This document shows, one piece after another, positions 1 to 7,635 of a stretch of 64,000 nt of DNA. Made by a program: the position numbers and the translations under genes. This stretch comes from Flavobacterium cucumis (GTDB lineage Bacteria; Bacteroidota; Bacteroidia; Flavobacteriales; Flavobacteriaceae): positions 930,001 through 994,000 of the forward strand of contig NZ_FRYK01000001.1 of the NCBI RefSeq assembly GCF_900148835.1, written 5' to 3'. How positions within the stretch are numbered: position 1 is the first letter of the stretch; every line of letters starts with the position of its first letter. The notes beneath the pieces are model-generated. The model did not search any database. It saw only the letters and a program-made list of their open reading frames with translations, and was not told the DNA's origin.

Positions 1-469
1 AGTTAATTTTTACCACATGCCCAAAAAGTTCCATTTCTGGTAAATAGGTGTAGTTCAACAACCAAACCCCTGCAAAAATAAAAATCGCTCTAAAAACCAA
101 AGCACCAATTACGCCCCAGAACAACACTTTATGTTGGGCTTCTTTTGCTACATTGAAATAACCAAATACTAAAATGAAAACGAATAAATTATCAACCGAA
201 AGTGCTTTTTCAATCCAATAGGCGCCTTGAAATTGCATGAATTTTTCCGCTCCCATATAATGATAAATAATGCCACTGAATCCCATTGCAAGTGAAATCC
301 AAATCACCGACCAAATAGCCGCCTCACGATTTGATATTACATGACCTTTTTTGTTTAAAACGCCTAAATCTAATACTAGCATTGCAATGATAGTAATGGT
401 AAAAGCCGTAATAATTCCTGGGTGATCGATTAAATGATCGATTGCACCCGTTTTTAATGAAAATAGCAT
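1..469 (-). CDS. TerC family integral membrane protein (3' end outside window)
   Basis: The first 156 residues are visible, starting at an ATG at 469; the stop lies beyond base 1. The piece has several hydrophobic helices (roughly residues 17-37, 52-70, 92-106, 115-140) and the family signature EKALSVDNLFVF at about 88-99, whose acidic and Asp-Asn residues are conserved in TerC/Alx proteins. Members of this family are inner-membrane proteins linked to tellurite resistance or manganese export (Alx, MeeF types). The substrate cannot be told from this sequence. It starts 4 bases after the gpsA stop on the same strand, so it is probably the second gene of a gpsA-led operon. Confidence 0.88.
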   Translation of the reverse strand, partial: MLFSLKTGAIDHLIDHPGIITAFTITIIAMLVLDLGVLNKKGHVISNREAAIWSVIWISLAMGFSGIIYHYMGAEKFMQFQGAYWIEKALSVDNLFVFILVFGYFNVAKEAQHKVLFWGVIGALVFRAIFIFAGVWLLNYTYLPEMELFGHVVKIN

Positions 470-473
470 GGAT

Positions 474-1469
474 TTAATTTAATTTTTCTGTTAATGCTTT
501 GAAAACGGTTTTAGCATCCTTGTTTTCGTATAAAATTTTGTAAACAGCATCAATAATTGGCGTGTCAGCTCCATATTCTTGGTTTAGTTTGTAAGCACTT
601 TTTACCGCATAATATCCCTCGGCAATCATGCTCATTTCCATTTGTGCTGATTTTACAGTATAACCTTTTCCAATCATGTTTCCAAACATTCTGTTTCGAG
701 AAAATACGGAATATCCAGTTACTAATAAATCACCTAAATAGGCAGAATTATTAATGTTTCGTTTCATTTTATGTACTTTACGAATGAATTTTTTCATTTC
801 GCGAATACCATTACTCATTAAAACGGCTTGGAAGTTATCGCCATAGCCTAAACCATGTGCAATTCCAGCCGCAATAGCGTAAATGTTTTTTAAAACTGCT
901 GCATATTCGGTACCAATAATATCATCAGAAGTTTTCGCTTTGATGTAGTGCGAACTCAAGTTCTTGGCAACAAATTTGGCTTTTTTCTTATCACTACATG
1001 CAATGGTTAAGTACGACAAACGTTCCATTGCCACTTCCTCTGCGTGACATGGACCTGTAATTACCCCTATGTTTTCATAAGGGATGTCGTATTTTATGTG
1101 AAAATGTTCGCCCACAATCAAACTGGATTCGGGAACAATTCCTTTAATGGCTGAAAAAATGATTTTTCCCTCTAAACTTTCGGTTAAACTTTCCAATTCT
1201 TTGCTCAAAAAAGCAGAGGGAACCACAAAAATGACATAATCAGCATAAGCAACTGCTTCGTTGATGTCGTTAGTAAGTTTTAATTTATGTGTGTCGAACG
1301 CAACCGAACTCAAGTAGTTTGGATTGTGTTTTTGATGTTTTAAATGCTCAATAGCGTAAGTACTTCGCATATACCAAGCAATTTCGTCTTGATTTTCACA
1401 AAGCATTTTCGCAATTGCAGTAGCCCAACTTCCTCCTCCAATGACGGCAAATTTTGGCTTTTTTTCCAT
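474..1469 (-). CDS. gpsA: NAD(P)-dependent glycerol-3-phosphate dehydrogenase
   Basis: 331 residues, the usual length. It reduces dihydroxyacetone phosphate to sn-glycerol 3-phosphate for phospholipid synthesis in the cytoplasm. The N-terminal Rossmann loop reads GGGSWATA at about 11-18, GPCHAEE lies near 140 and the substrate/catalytic segment KNIYAIAAGIAHGLGYGDN near 194-212. The ATG at 1469 follows a good Bacteroidota promoter (1492-1521), and the terC-like gene follows closely. The C-terminal half (EMSMIAEGYYAVKSA) matches the helical substrate domain. Identification is firm. Confidence 0.97.
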   Translation of the reverse strand: MEKKPKFAVIGGGSWATAIAKMLCENQDEIAWYMRSTYAIEHLKHQKHNPNYLSSVAFDTHKLKLTNDINEAVAYADYVIFVVPSAFLSKELESLTESLEGKIIFSAIKGIVPESSLIVGEHFHIKYDIPYENIGVITGPCHAEEVAMERLSYLTIACSDKKKAKFVAKNLSSHYIKAKTSDDIIGTEYAAVLKNIYAIAAGIAHGLGYGDNFQAVLMSNGIREMKKFIRKVHKMKRNINNSAYLGDLLVTGYSVFSRNRMFGNMIGKGYTVKSAQMEMSMIAEGYYAVKSAYKLNQEYGADTPIIDAVYKILYENKDAKTVFKALTEKLN

Positions 1470-1491
1470 TTTACGATTTAATTTAGAACAT

Positions 1492-1521
1492 CAAAAATAG
1501 GCATTTAAAAAGGATTTACAA
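1492..1521 (-). promoter_or_regulatory. promoter of gpsA
   Basis: Read on the minus strand, TATTTTTG (1499-1492) matches the Bacteroidota -7 consensus TAnnTTTG. A TTG (1521-1519) lies 19 bases upstream, as expected for the -33 element. The predicted start of transcription near 1486 is about 17 bases before the gpsA ATG. Confidence 0.7.
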
Positions 1522-1549
1522 AAAACGTTTGCGAAACTCTTTTTAATAC

Positions 1550-1578
1550 AAAGGCACGAAGAAAAACTCCGCGCCTTT
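1550..1578 (-). terminator. hairpin after the iron alcohol dehydrogenase gene
   Basis: Imperfect 12-bp stem with two mismatches around an AAAAA loop, 22 bases past the stop of the minus-strand alcohol dehydrogenase gene. The U-tract is weak, so termination efficiency is uncertain. Confidence 0.5.
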
Positions 1579-1599
1579 ATTATGGTGAATACGTATTTT

Positions 1600-2766
1600 T
1601 TAATAACTCATTTCTACAATAGCCCTCACTTTTTCTAAAGTGATGTTTTGTTTTTCACCCATGGCTTTCCAACCTCTTTCCTCGAAACGGTTTACGATAA
1701 AATCAGCCGTTTTTTCAATATTTTCTGCGTTTTCTGAAATTTTCGTTTTCATGCCCATTTTATGGAAGAATTCAACTGTTTTTTCAATTGCTTTTTCTGC
1801 AATTTCTTCAGTTGAATTGCCTTGAATGTTCCAAACACGTTGGCCGTATTGCGCTAATTTCTCTTTTTTCGTGTCGAACATGACGCGGTATAAGTTTGGA
1901 CCAATGATTGCCAATGTTCTTGCGTGGTCAATTTCGTATAGTGCGGTTAATTCATGACCAATCATGTGCGTTGCCCAATCCGAAGGAACTCCTTTTTGAA
2001 TCAAGCCATTCAATGCCATGGTTGCACTCCAAACAAAGTTAGAAGCTAGTTTATAATCCGTTGGATTTTCTACTACATCAGGACCAATTTCAATTAGCGT
2101 TTGTAAAATACTTTCTGAAATTCGGTCTTGTAATAAAGCATCGTGTGTATAGGTTAAATATTGCTCCATAACGTGTGTGAACGCATCCACAACACCGTTT
2201 TGTAATTGTCTTTTTGGTAACGAAGTAATTACTGTTGGATCAACAATTGAGAATACTGGAAATAAAGCACTTCCACCAAGCGTTAGTTTTTCTTGTGTAG
2301 CTTCAATCGTAACCACAGCACCTGAATTCATTTCTGAACCCGTTGCTGGCAAGGTTAAAACGGTCCCGAAAGGAATTACTTGAGAGACATCTTTGAATAA
2401 AATTCGTTTTTTCAAGATATCTGCTTCGTCACCTTCAAAATTAACAGCTGCCGAAATAAATTTCACACCATCAATCACACTTCCACCACCAACGGCTAAG
2501 ATGAAACCAATTTTTTCAGCACGGATAATTTCAACCGCTTTCATCAAAGTTTCAAAACGAGGATTCGGTTCGATACCGCCAAATTCTACAATATCGTGAT
2601 TGGGTAAAGCCGCTTTTACTTGGTCGTAAACACCATTTTTGAAGATACTTCCGCCACCATAGGCAAGTAGAATCTTAGTATTTTTTGGAACTAAATCCGT
2701 TAGTTTAGCAATTTGTCCTTTCCCAAAGACATAATTAACAGGATTGTATAAATCGAAGTTTAGCAT
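1600..2766 (-). CDS. iron-containing alcohol dehydrogenase (YqhD/BdhA type)
   Basis: 388 residues, full length for the YqhD/butanol dehydrogenase branch of group III metal-dependent alcohol dehydrogenases. These are cytoplasmic NAD(P)H enzymes that reduce aldehydes, often as detoxification. The N-terminal dinucleotide domain contains GGGSVIDGVKF (about 92-102). Metal ligands are visible in VVDAFTHVMEQYL (about 190-202) and in HMIGHEL...DHARTLAII (about 264-290). The gene ends 8 bases from the DJ-1-like gene upstream, so both are probably one transcript, fitting a shared role in handling reactive carbonyls. The preferred aldehyde cannot be read from sequence. Confidence 0.92.
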   Translation of the reverse strand: MLNFDLYNPVNYVFGKGQIAKLTDLVPKNTKILLAYGGGSIFKNGVYDQVKAALPNHDIVEFGGIEPNPRFETLMKAVEIIRAEKIGFILAVGGGSVIDGVKFISAAVNFEGDEADILKKRILFKDVSQVIPFGTVLTLPATGSEMNSGAVVTIEATQEKLTLGGSALFPVFSIVDPTVITSLPKRQLQNGVVDAFTHVMEQYLTYTHDALLQDRISESILQTLIEIGPDVVENPTDYKLASNFVWSATMALNGLIQKGVPSDWATHMIGHELTALYEIDHARTLAIIGPNLYRVMFDTKKEKLAQYGQRVWNIQGNSTEEIAEKAIEKTVEFFHKMGMKTKISENAENIEKTADFIVNRFEERGWKAMGEKQNITLEKVRAIVEMSY

Positions 2767-2773
2767 GTTTTTT

Positions 2774-3451
2774 TTATTTTAATTTGTTCAACAATATTTG
2801 TGCAACAGGTTTAGATGAAGCAGGATTTTGTCCTGTAATCAATAGCCCATCTTCTACAGCATAAGGATGCCAATTTTCTTTTTTGGAATAATTTGCGCCA
2901 TTTTCTTTAAATACATCTTGTAGTAAAAACGGAACAACATTAGTTAATCCAACCGCATCTTCTTCTTCGTTTGAAAATCCAGTTACATTTTTTCCTTTTA
3001 CAAGGAATTCACCATTTATTTTTACGTTTTTTAAAACGGCAGGAGCATGACACACAAATGCAACAGGCTTATTGTTGTTGTAAAAAGTTTCAATTAAAGC
3101 AATAGAATTTTTATCCTCAACTAAATCCCATAATGGCCCGTGTCCGCCAGGATAGAATACCGCATCATAATCTGCTGGATTGACTTCTGACAGTTTTATG
3201 GTATTCTTAAGTTTTTCTTGAAGTTCAGTGTCGTTATCAAATCTTTTTGTATCTTCAGTTGCTGCACTCGGATCTTCGCTTTTAGGATCAATTGGTGGTT
3301 CGCCTCCTTTTGGGGTTGCAATAGTAATTTCAATTCCTTGGTCTACTAATTCATAATATGGAGCAGCTAATTCTTCAGTCCAATAACCCGTTTTTTCTCC
3401 TGTATTTCCTAATTTATCGTGAGAGGTAACTACAAATAGCACTTTTTTCAT
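2774..3451 (-). CDS. DJ-1/PfpI family protein (Hsp31-like class I glutamine amidotransferase fold)
   Basis: 225 residues. The nucleophile elbow FVCHAPAVL (about 132-140) holds the conserved Cys followed by His, as in Hsp31/YhbO-like and glyoxalase III-like proteins. The start MKKVLFVVTSHDKLGNTG and the insert KGGEPPIDPKS resemble the class with a short cap region. Members act on methylglyoxal or glycated substrates or serve as chaperones; which applies here is open. It lies directly before an aldehyde-reducing alcohol dehydrogenase, which supports a carbonyl-stress role by inference. Confidence 0.85.
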   Translation of the reverse strand: MKKVLFVVTSHDKLGNTGEKTGYWTEELAAPYYELVDQGIEITIATPKGGEPPIDPKSEDPSAATEDTKRFDNDTELQEKLKNTIKLSEVNPADYDAVFYPGGHGPLWDLVEDKNSIALIETFYNNNKPVAFVCHAPAVLKNVKINGEFLVKGKNVTGFSNEEEDAVGLTNVVPFLLQDVFKENGANYSKKENWHPYAVEDGLLITGQNPASSKPVAQILLNKLK

Positions 3452-3524
3452 AACTTTTCTTTTTTAGAATACAAAGTTACGCAATGGGATTGGGAACGAA
3501 TGGTAAAGGAATGTTAAGAGATAA

Positions 3525-4109
3525 CTAATTATTTTGTTTAAACGTTTTTAAACAACTCAACATCATTGACATATTTTTATTTAATTCTTTCGTTCTTGAG
3601 GCACCTGCATTTAAATAAAAATAATTATTGTCACTACTACTTTTAGTAATTATGGTTATCATTTCTAATTCGCCATAATTTCCAGAATTAGATTTAGAAT
3701 GGATAAAGTATGCTTCATTTGTCAAAAAATCCGTTTTTCCAGAATCAATGATTTCCAAAGAAGCTTTTTGATTTATTTTTTCAATAAAGTAATCATACTC
3801 AGATTTCAAATCTTTTTTTAATGAAAATGGTTTCGTTTTTTGAATACTTATTCCGTGGATAAAGTTTTCATCATCAGGTTTTGAAAACGCATCAAGTCCT
3901 AAAATTATTTCATCATTATCTTCATAGTTTTCAATTTTACTTTCCCAGTTCAATGGTAAGAAGATTTCAAATTCATTATTTGGGTAAAAAAAATTTTCCT
4001 TAGCAAATTTTACAGGATAGTTTGCGTAATTTTCAAACGAAAATTGCTTTTCAGAACAAGAAAATAGAGTTGTAAAGAACAATATTAAAAGAATGTTTTT
4101 ATGAAACAT
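3525..4109 (-). CDS. hypothetical lipoprotein, possible PsbP/Mog1-like fold
   Basis: 194 residues from the ATG at 4109; a longer reading from a TTG at 4118 adds only three residues. The N-terminus MFHKNILLILFFTTLFSCSE is a signal peptide with lipobox LFSC, so the mature protein should be membrane-anchored. The rest has alternating strands (FEIFLPLNWESKIENY, EAYFIHSKS, EMITIITKSS, NNYFYLNAG), as in small PsbP-like Bacteroidota lipoproteins; this fold is a guess. Its start overlaps the end of the small upstream gene by 11 bases, so the two are translationally coupled. Function unknown. Confidence 0.75.
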   Translation of the reverse strand: MFHKNILLILFFTTLFSCSEKQFSFENYANYPVKFAKENFFYPNNEFEIFLPLNWESKIENYEDNDEIILGLDAFSKPDDENFIHGISIQKTKPFSLKKDLKSEYDYFIEKINQKASLEIIDSGKTDFLTNEAYFIHSKSNSGNYGELEMITIITKSSSDNNYFYLNAGASRTKELNKNMSMMLSCLKTFKQNN

Positions 4110-4296
4110 AATTATCAAGAATATACTTTGTTGTTCGCTTTTTTAATTCTTCAGCAGTGATGGCAGCTTCTAATTCCTTCTTGAAATTAAATGTTTTATG
4201 TTGTTTTCTAAAATTATCCAATTGATTAATTGTAGTTTCATCCTCTACAGAAGATAGCCATTTTAATAATTCCGATTTTTTAGTTACAACACTCAT
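4099..4296 (-). CDS. small antitoxin-like hypothetical protein
   Basis: 65 residues, ATG at 4296. It is charged and predicted helical: an N-terminal segment KKSELLKWLSSVEDETTINQL and a tail FKKELEAAITAEELKKRTT. This layout resembles small Bacteroidota antitoxins or addiction-module helper proteins encoded beside RelE/ParE toxins, but no toxin gene is adjacent; the next gene, overlapping by 11 bases, encodes a lipoprotein. The antitoxin reading is an inference from general resemblance only. Confidence 0.6.
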   Translation of the reverse strand: MSVVTKKSELLKWLSSVEDETTINQLDNFRKQHKTFNFKKELEAAITAEELKKRTTKYILDNYVS

Positions 4297-4340
4297 GCTT
4301 TCAATTGTTTATTAAAAAACACAAAAAATCTTAAAACCTT

Positions 4341-4922
4341 TTACTTCTTATAAAACAAATTATGTTCCACGTATTCCCAAACTTTATTCGGTAACATCGG
4401 AACCACATTTTTATCGTTTTTAATGCTTTCGCGAATGAAGGTGGAAGATAATTCAATAACTGGAGCGCCTACACGATGAATTTTTGGATGATTTACAAAT
4501 TGCTTGTCAATTTCACCTGAATTTAATCTTGGATAGACATAAATATCGTGGTTCTGTAAAATGACTTCGTAGTTTTTCCACTTGTGAAGTGAGTTCAAAT
4601 TGTCTTCGCCCATAATCAAGGAAAATTCGTTTTTTGGGAATTTTTCTTGTAAATGCGCTAAGGTATTTACAGTATAATTCGGTTGCGGTAACTTGAATTC
4701 GATATCAGAAGGTTGGATTTTTGGGTAATCTTCGGTTGCCAAATGTACCATATGCAGACGATGATAATCATCTAATAACGAACTTTTTTGCTTGTGCGGA
4801 TTGTGCGGGGTAACCACCATCCAAATTTGGTCCAAATCAGAATATTCCGCCATGTGATTGGCAATAATTAAATGCCCAATGTGAATGGGATTAAACGTTC
4901 CGAAATACAATCCGATTTTCAT
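4341..4922 (-). CDS. nadD: nicotinate-nucleotide adenylyltransferase
   Basis: 193 residues, normal length. It transfers AMP from ATP to nicotinate mononucleotide in NAD synthesis. The nucleotidyltransferase signature GTFNPIHIGHLIIANHM is at 8-24 with the HxGH motif IGHL, and the C-terminal SSTFIRE (about 160-166) matches the ISSTxxR motif. It lies downstream of gmk on the same strand, separated by a 45-base gap that holds a perfect palindrome. A gmk-nadD pair is common in Flavobacteriia. Confidence 0.96.
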   Translation of the reverse strand: MKIGLYFGTFNPIHIGHLIIANHMAEYSDLDQIWMVVTPHNPHKQKSSLLDDYHRLHMVHLATEDYPKIQPSDIEFKLPQPNYTVNTLAHLQEKFPKNEFSLIMGEDNLNSLHKWKNYEVILQNHDIYVYPRLNSGEIDKQFVNHPKIHRVGAPVIELSSTFIRESIKNDKNVVPMLPNKVWEYVEHNLFYKK

Positions 4923-4936
4923 GATAATTTATTAAT

Positions 4937-4964
4937 GTAGAGACGCGATTAATCGCGTCTCTAC
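4937..4964. repeat. 28-bp perfect palindrome between gmk and nadD
   Basis: The arms GTAGAGACGCGATT and AATCGCGTCTCTAC are perfect reverse complements with no loop. It is GC-rich for this genome and fills most of the gmk-nadD gap. There is no T-run, so it is not a standard terminator; it looks like a dispersed REP-like palindrome. Confidence 0.8.
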
Positions 4965-4967
4965 GTG

Positions 4968-5540
4968 TTATTTATTAATAAAATCTTTTACTAATTGATA
5001 CGCTTCTTCTTTTGCCACATCTAAATCATAATTTTTGATGATGGTGTCAAATTGTGGTGCGGTTGCTAATTCTACTGATGCTTTTGCGATACGCATGTTG
5101 ATTTTGTCTTCGCTTTCGGTAGAACGTTGTTTTAAACGACGTTTTAATTCGTCAACACTTGGTGGTTTTACGAAAACCGCTAAGGTTTCGTTTGGGAATT
5201 TGCTTTTAATACGCAATCCGCCCGCAACATCAATATCAAAAATTACGTGTTTTCCTAATGCCCAAATGCGTTCAACTTCAGTTTTTAAAGTGCCGTAGAA
5301 ATTATCAGTGTAGACTTCTTCCCATTCCACGAAATCTTCTGCTTTAATGTGCTTTTTGAATTCGTCCCATGAGATGAAATAATAATCTTTTCCATCTACT
5401 TCTTCACCACGAGGTGCACGCGTAGTACACGAAATCGAAAATTCTAAATTCAAATCGGGTTGGGCTAATAAATGGCGTACTATAGTGGTTTTTCCTGAAC
5501 CTGATGGTGCAGAGAATACTAATAATTTTCCTTTGGTCAT
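4968..5540 (-). CDS. gmk: guanylate kinase
   Basis: 190 residues. It phosphorylates GMP to GDP. The P-loop SAPSGSGKTTIVRH is at 9-22, the GMP-binding region SISCTTRAPRGEEVDGKDYYF at about 35-55 (SxTTR, and GxDY with K between), and the lid RRLKQRSTESEDKINMR near 135-151. The start region (ATG at 5540 and about 25 bases around it) is repeated almost exactly at the start of the next gene upstream, a lipoprotein at 6288. In related genomes, as I recall, gmk directly follows yicC; here two extra genes intervene. Confidence 0.96.
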   Translation of the reverse strand: MTKGKLLVFSAPSGSGKTTIVRHLLAQPDLNLEFSISCTTRAPRGEEVDGKDYYFISWDEFKKHIKAEDFVEWEEVYTDNFYGTLKTEVERIWALGKHVIFDIDVAGGLRIKSKFPNETLAVFVKPPSVDELKRRLKQRSTESEDKINMRIAKASVELATAPQFDTIIKNYDLDVAKEEAYQLVKDFINK

Positions 5541-5548
5541 TTTGTTGT
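5515..5548 (-). repeat. gmk start region, copy A of a 34-nt duplication
   Basis: This stretch, which covers 8 bases upstream of the gmk ATG and its first eight codons, matches 6263-6296 in the same orientation at 32 of 34 positions. Both copies place the ATG at the same point and both encode MTKG-LLVF. Confidence 0.85.
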
Positions 5549-5610
5549 TCTTTAATCTAAAAAATCTAAAGTATCAAAATAATCTAAAAGATTTAGAGTT
5601 TTGTTTTCAA

Positions 5611-6288
5611 TTATTTTTTTAATGGAAGCTCTCCAAAAGTCATTGTAAATCCTTCATTTTCTTTTTTAAATTTAAGAGGTAATTTGCCATTTTTTTCTAA
5701 TCCCCATTCTTCTAACATATCCCCATTTACAAATAAGATAGCAACATTCAAATCAGAATTTTTCTTTAAATTTAATAGCCAATTTACATCTTCTTGAAGT
5801 TTTTTCTTTGAACCAGAATATTTATTCCAATTTTGAAAAATGTAGAAATCGGCTTTTGGTAATTCTTCTTTCCCAATGCTTTTCCCATTTATGTCACATA
5901 ACTTGGTTAAGTACGTATTCATAGTCAAATCATTGTCATCCTTACAAGGTGCATAATTTTCATTAAAATTTTTAAATGCATTTTGCATTTGTACTCCTCC
6001 ACATTCTTCTGTTCCCAAGTAACAATACTTTTCTCCTGTTGTTTTAAAAAGAAGTAATTCAGAATTCAAACCTAAAAGGATATTGTTTATAATTTCTTTT
6101 TCACTTCCTTTTTCTTGCACTTTCATAAAATAGGTTGACTCGTTTGGTAAAACAGTAGCAAAGTATGATGAAAGTTCAATTTTATCTTCTACTTTCGGAT
6201 TTTTAAACCCAGCTAATGTTTTTACGGCTGTTCCACATGAGGAAAGAGAAAGAATAAATATAAATACTAATAAATTTCCTTTGGTCAT
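5611..6288 (-). CDS. hypothetical lipoprotein with a gmk-derived start
   Basis: 225 residues. The signal peptide MTKGNLLVFIFILSLSSCGT has lipobox LSSC, predicting an anchored lipoprotein. The remainder contains the Cys-rich piece YCYLGTEECGG (about 92-102), a second Cys pair (CKDD, LCDINGK near 117-134) and a C-terminal KENEGFTMTFGELPLKK. No family recognised. The first nine residues and the surrounding DNA duplicate the gmk start, so this gene appears to use a copied translation start. It sits between the four-helix-bundle gene and gmk, where it looks like an insertion. Confidence 0.75.
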   Translation of the reverse strand: MTKGNLLVFIFILSLSSCGTAVKTLAGFKNPKVEDKIELSSYFATVLPNESTYFMKVQEKGSEKEIINNILLGLNSELLLFKTTGEKYCYLGTEECGGVQMQNAFKNFNENYAPCKDDNDLTMNTYLTKLCDINGKSIGKEELPKADFYIFQNWNKYSGSKKKLQEDVNWLLNLKKNSDLNVAILFVNGDMLEEWGLEKNGKLPLKFKKENEGFTMTFGELPLKK

Positions 6289-6296
6289 TGTGTTGT
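6263..6296 (-). repeat. gmk start region, copy B at the start of the lipoprotein gene
   Basis: It matches 5515-5548 at 32 of 34 bases. It supplies the ATG at 6288, its upstream bases and the first codons of the lipoprotein gene. The two copies are 748 bases apart in direct orientation and bracket the lipoprotein body. Confidence 0.85.
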
Positions 6297-6305
6297 GTTA
6301 TTTTC

Positions 6306-6336
6306 TAGTGATAAGTAATTAGTGATAAGTAAAAAG
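6306..6336. repeat. 31-nt inverted repeat, left side of the four-helix-bundle gene
   Basis: It begins TAGTGATAAGT and ends AGTAAAAAG, one base from the stop codon of the four-helix-bundle gene. It matches the reverse complement of 6738-6708 at 25 of 31 positions. Internally, TAGTGATAAGTA occurs twice at 15-base spacing. Confidence 0.7.
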
Positions 6337-6337
6337 C

Positions 6338-6700
6338 TTATTTAAGTGATTTAGAAAAGGCATTTATCATTTTAGATTCTTCTATAATAAGTTCTAAAAT
6401 TTCATTATACAATTCAAAATTAACAATAAAACCTAATTCTTTTGCTATGATTAATTGAGTTTCTAATTCGCATAAAGAACCTCTTGAGATATCTATAAAA
6501 TGACTAAAAGATTTGTCGGTATTTCTTCCATAACCTTCTGCTATGTTAGAGGGAATTGAAACGGAAGCTCTTTTAATTTGACTTGTTAAAGCGTATAATT
6601 CTTCCGATGGAAACGCTTTGGTTAATTGATAAACTTTTACTACTATAATTATTCCTTTTTTCCAAATTAATAGGTCTTTATACGAACTTATACTCCTCAT
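6338..6700 (-). CDS. four helix bundle protein (S23/IVP-like)
   Basis: 120 residues. Typical features of the 23S rRNA intervening-sequence/bAvd-like family are visible: YKDLLIWKKGI near the N-terminus (about 7-17), then YQLTKAFPSEELYALTSQIKRA (the conserved FP..E.Y.L..Q..RA stretch, about 24-45), SIPSNIAEGYGR at about 48-59 and a C-terminal helix. The family forms small four-helix bundles and is scattered through Bacteroidota genomes with unknown function outside retroelements. The gene is bracketed by imperfect inverted repeats (6306-6336, 6708-6738) and lies between yicC and a lipoprotein gene. No reverse transcriptase is nearby. Confidence 0.92.
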   Translation of the reverse strand: MRSISSYKDLLIWKKGIIIVVKVYQLTKAFPSEELYALTSQIKRASVSIPSNIAEGYGRNTDKSFSHFIDISRGSLCELETQLIIAKELGFIVNFELYNEILELIIEESKMINAFSKSLK

Positions 6701-6707
6701 TTTTTGA

Positions 6708-6738
6708 CTTTTTACTATTCACTCGTCACTTTTCACTA
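6708..6738. repeat. 31-nt inverted repeat, right side of the four-helix-bundle gene
   Basis: Read on the minus strand it begins TAGTGAAAAGTGA and ends AGTAAAAAG. It ends 7 bases before the four-helix-bundle ATG and begins 4 bases after the yicC stop. It pairs with 6306-6336 (25 of 31 positions). Confidence 0.7.
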
Positions 6739-6741
6739 AAA

Positions 6742-7602
6742 TTAAAGAACATTCAAAACTTGTTCCTTAATTTTTTCCAATTCATCTTTCATCATCACTA
6801 CCAATTTTTGCATTTCGGTATGATTCGATTTTGAACCCATGGTATTGATTTCTCTTCCCATTTCTTGCGTGATGAAACCTAATTTTCTTCCGTTAGCTTC
6901 CGTTCCGTTTAAGGTTTCTAAGAAATAGTTCAAATGGTTACCCAAACGTACTTTTTCTTCAGTAATGTCATATTTTTCTAGATAAAAAATCAATTCTTGT
7001 TCGAAGCGATTTTCATCTACATTGACTTTTAATTCATCTAAAGCTGTTCGTAAACGTGTTTTTACAGTTTCCACGCGTTCAGCATCGTAAGAAACCGCTT
7101 CGTTCATTAAATTGTTGATGTTGGCAATGCGTAATTGGAATTCTTTTTCTAAAGAAGCGCCTTCATCTTTTCTAAAATTCGCGATACTTTCCAAGGCTTC
7201 ATCAATTACGGTTTGGATTTGTTTCCATTCGTTTTCATCGATTTCGTCGCGCTCAGTTTTTAAAGCATCAGGCATACGAACTGCCATTTTCATTAATTCC
7301 GTTTCATCTGCATTTGGAATTACGGCTTTCATTTGGTTAATGTACCCTTTCACAATCGGGACATTGATTTTGGAAGTTGTTTCTTCGCCTGTAACTTCTA
7401 CATATAATGAAAAATCAACCTTTCCGCGTTCTAAACGTTGCGAAATTTGATTGCGTAAACCCAATTCCATTTCACGAAAAACCGATGGCATTCGTGTATT
7501 TAAGTCTAAACCTTTACTGTTTAGCGATTTGATTTCTACGGTAATTTTTTTGGTTGGTAATTGCAAAGATGCTTTTCCAAAACCCGTCATGGAGTGTATC
7601 AT
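6742..7602 (-). CDS. YicC family protein, probable endoribonuclease
   Basis: 286 residues, full length. The start MIHSMTGFGKASL is the family hallmark. The C-terminus carries the conserved EMGREINTMGSKSNH (about 247-261), matching the YicC C-terminal domain (DUF1732 type). YicC proteins were described as endoribonucleases in E. coli. The gene usually lies just before gmk, and it does here apart from the two inserted genes. Confidence 0.93.
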   Translation of the reverse strand: MIHSMTGFGKASLQLPTKKITVEIKSLNSKGLDLNTRMPSVFREMELGLRNQISQRLERGKVDFSLYVEVTGEETTSKINVPIVKGYINQMKAVIPNADETELMKMAVRMPDALKTERDEIDENEWKQIQTVIDEALESIANFRKDEGASLEKEFQLRIANINNLMNEAVSYDAERVETVKTRLRTALDELKVNVDENRFEQELIFYLEKYDITEEKVRLGNHLNYFLETLNGTEANGRKLGFITQEMGREINTMGSKSNHTEMQKLVVMMKDELEKIKEQVLNVL

Positions 7603-7635
7603 ACGTTATAAAAATGTCTTCAAAGATAAGAAAAT

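Noticed and set aside
6306..6738. Idea that the four-helix-bundle gene is part of a diversity-generating retroelement
   Set aside because: No reverse transcriptase, template repeat or variable-repeat protein lies nearby.
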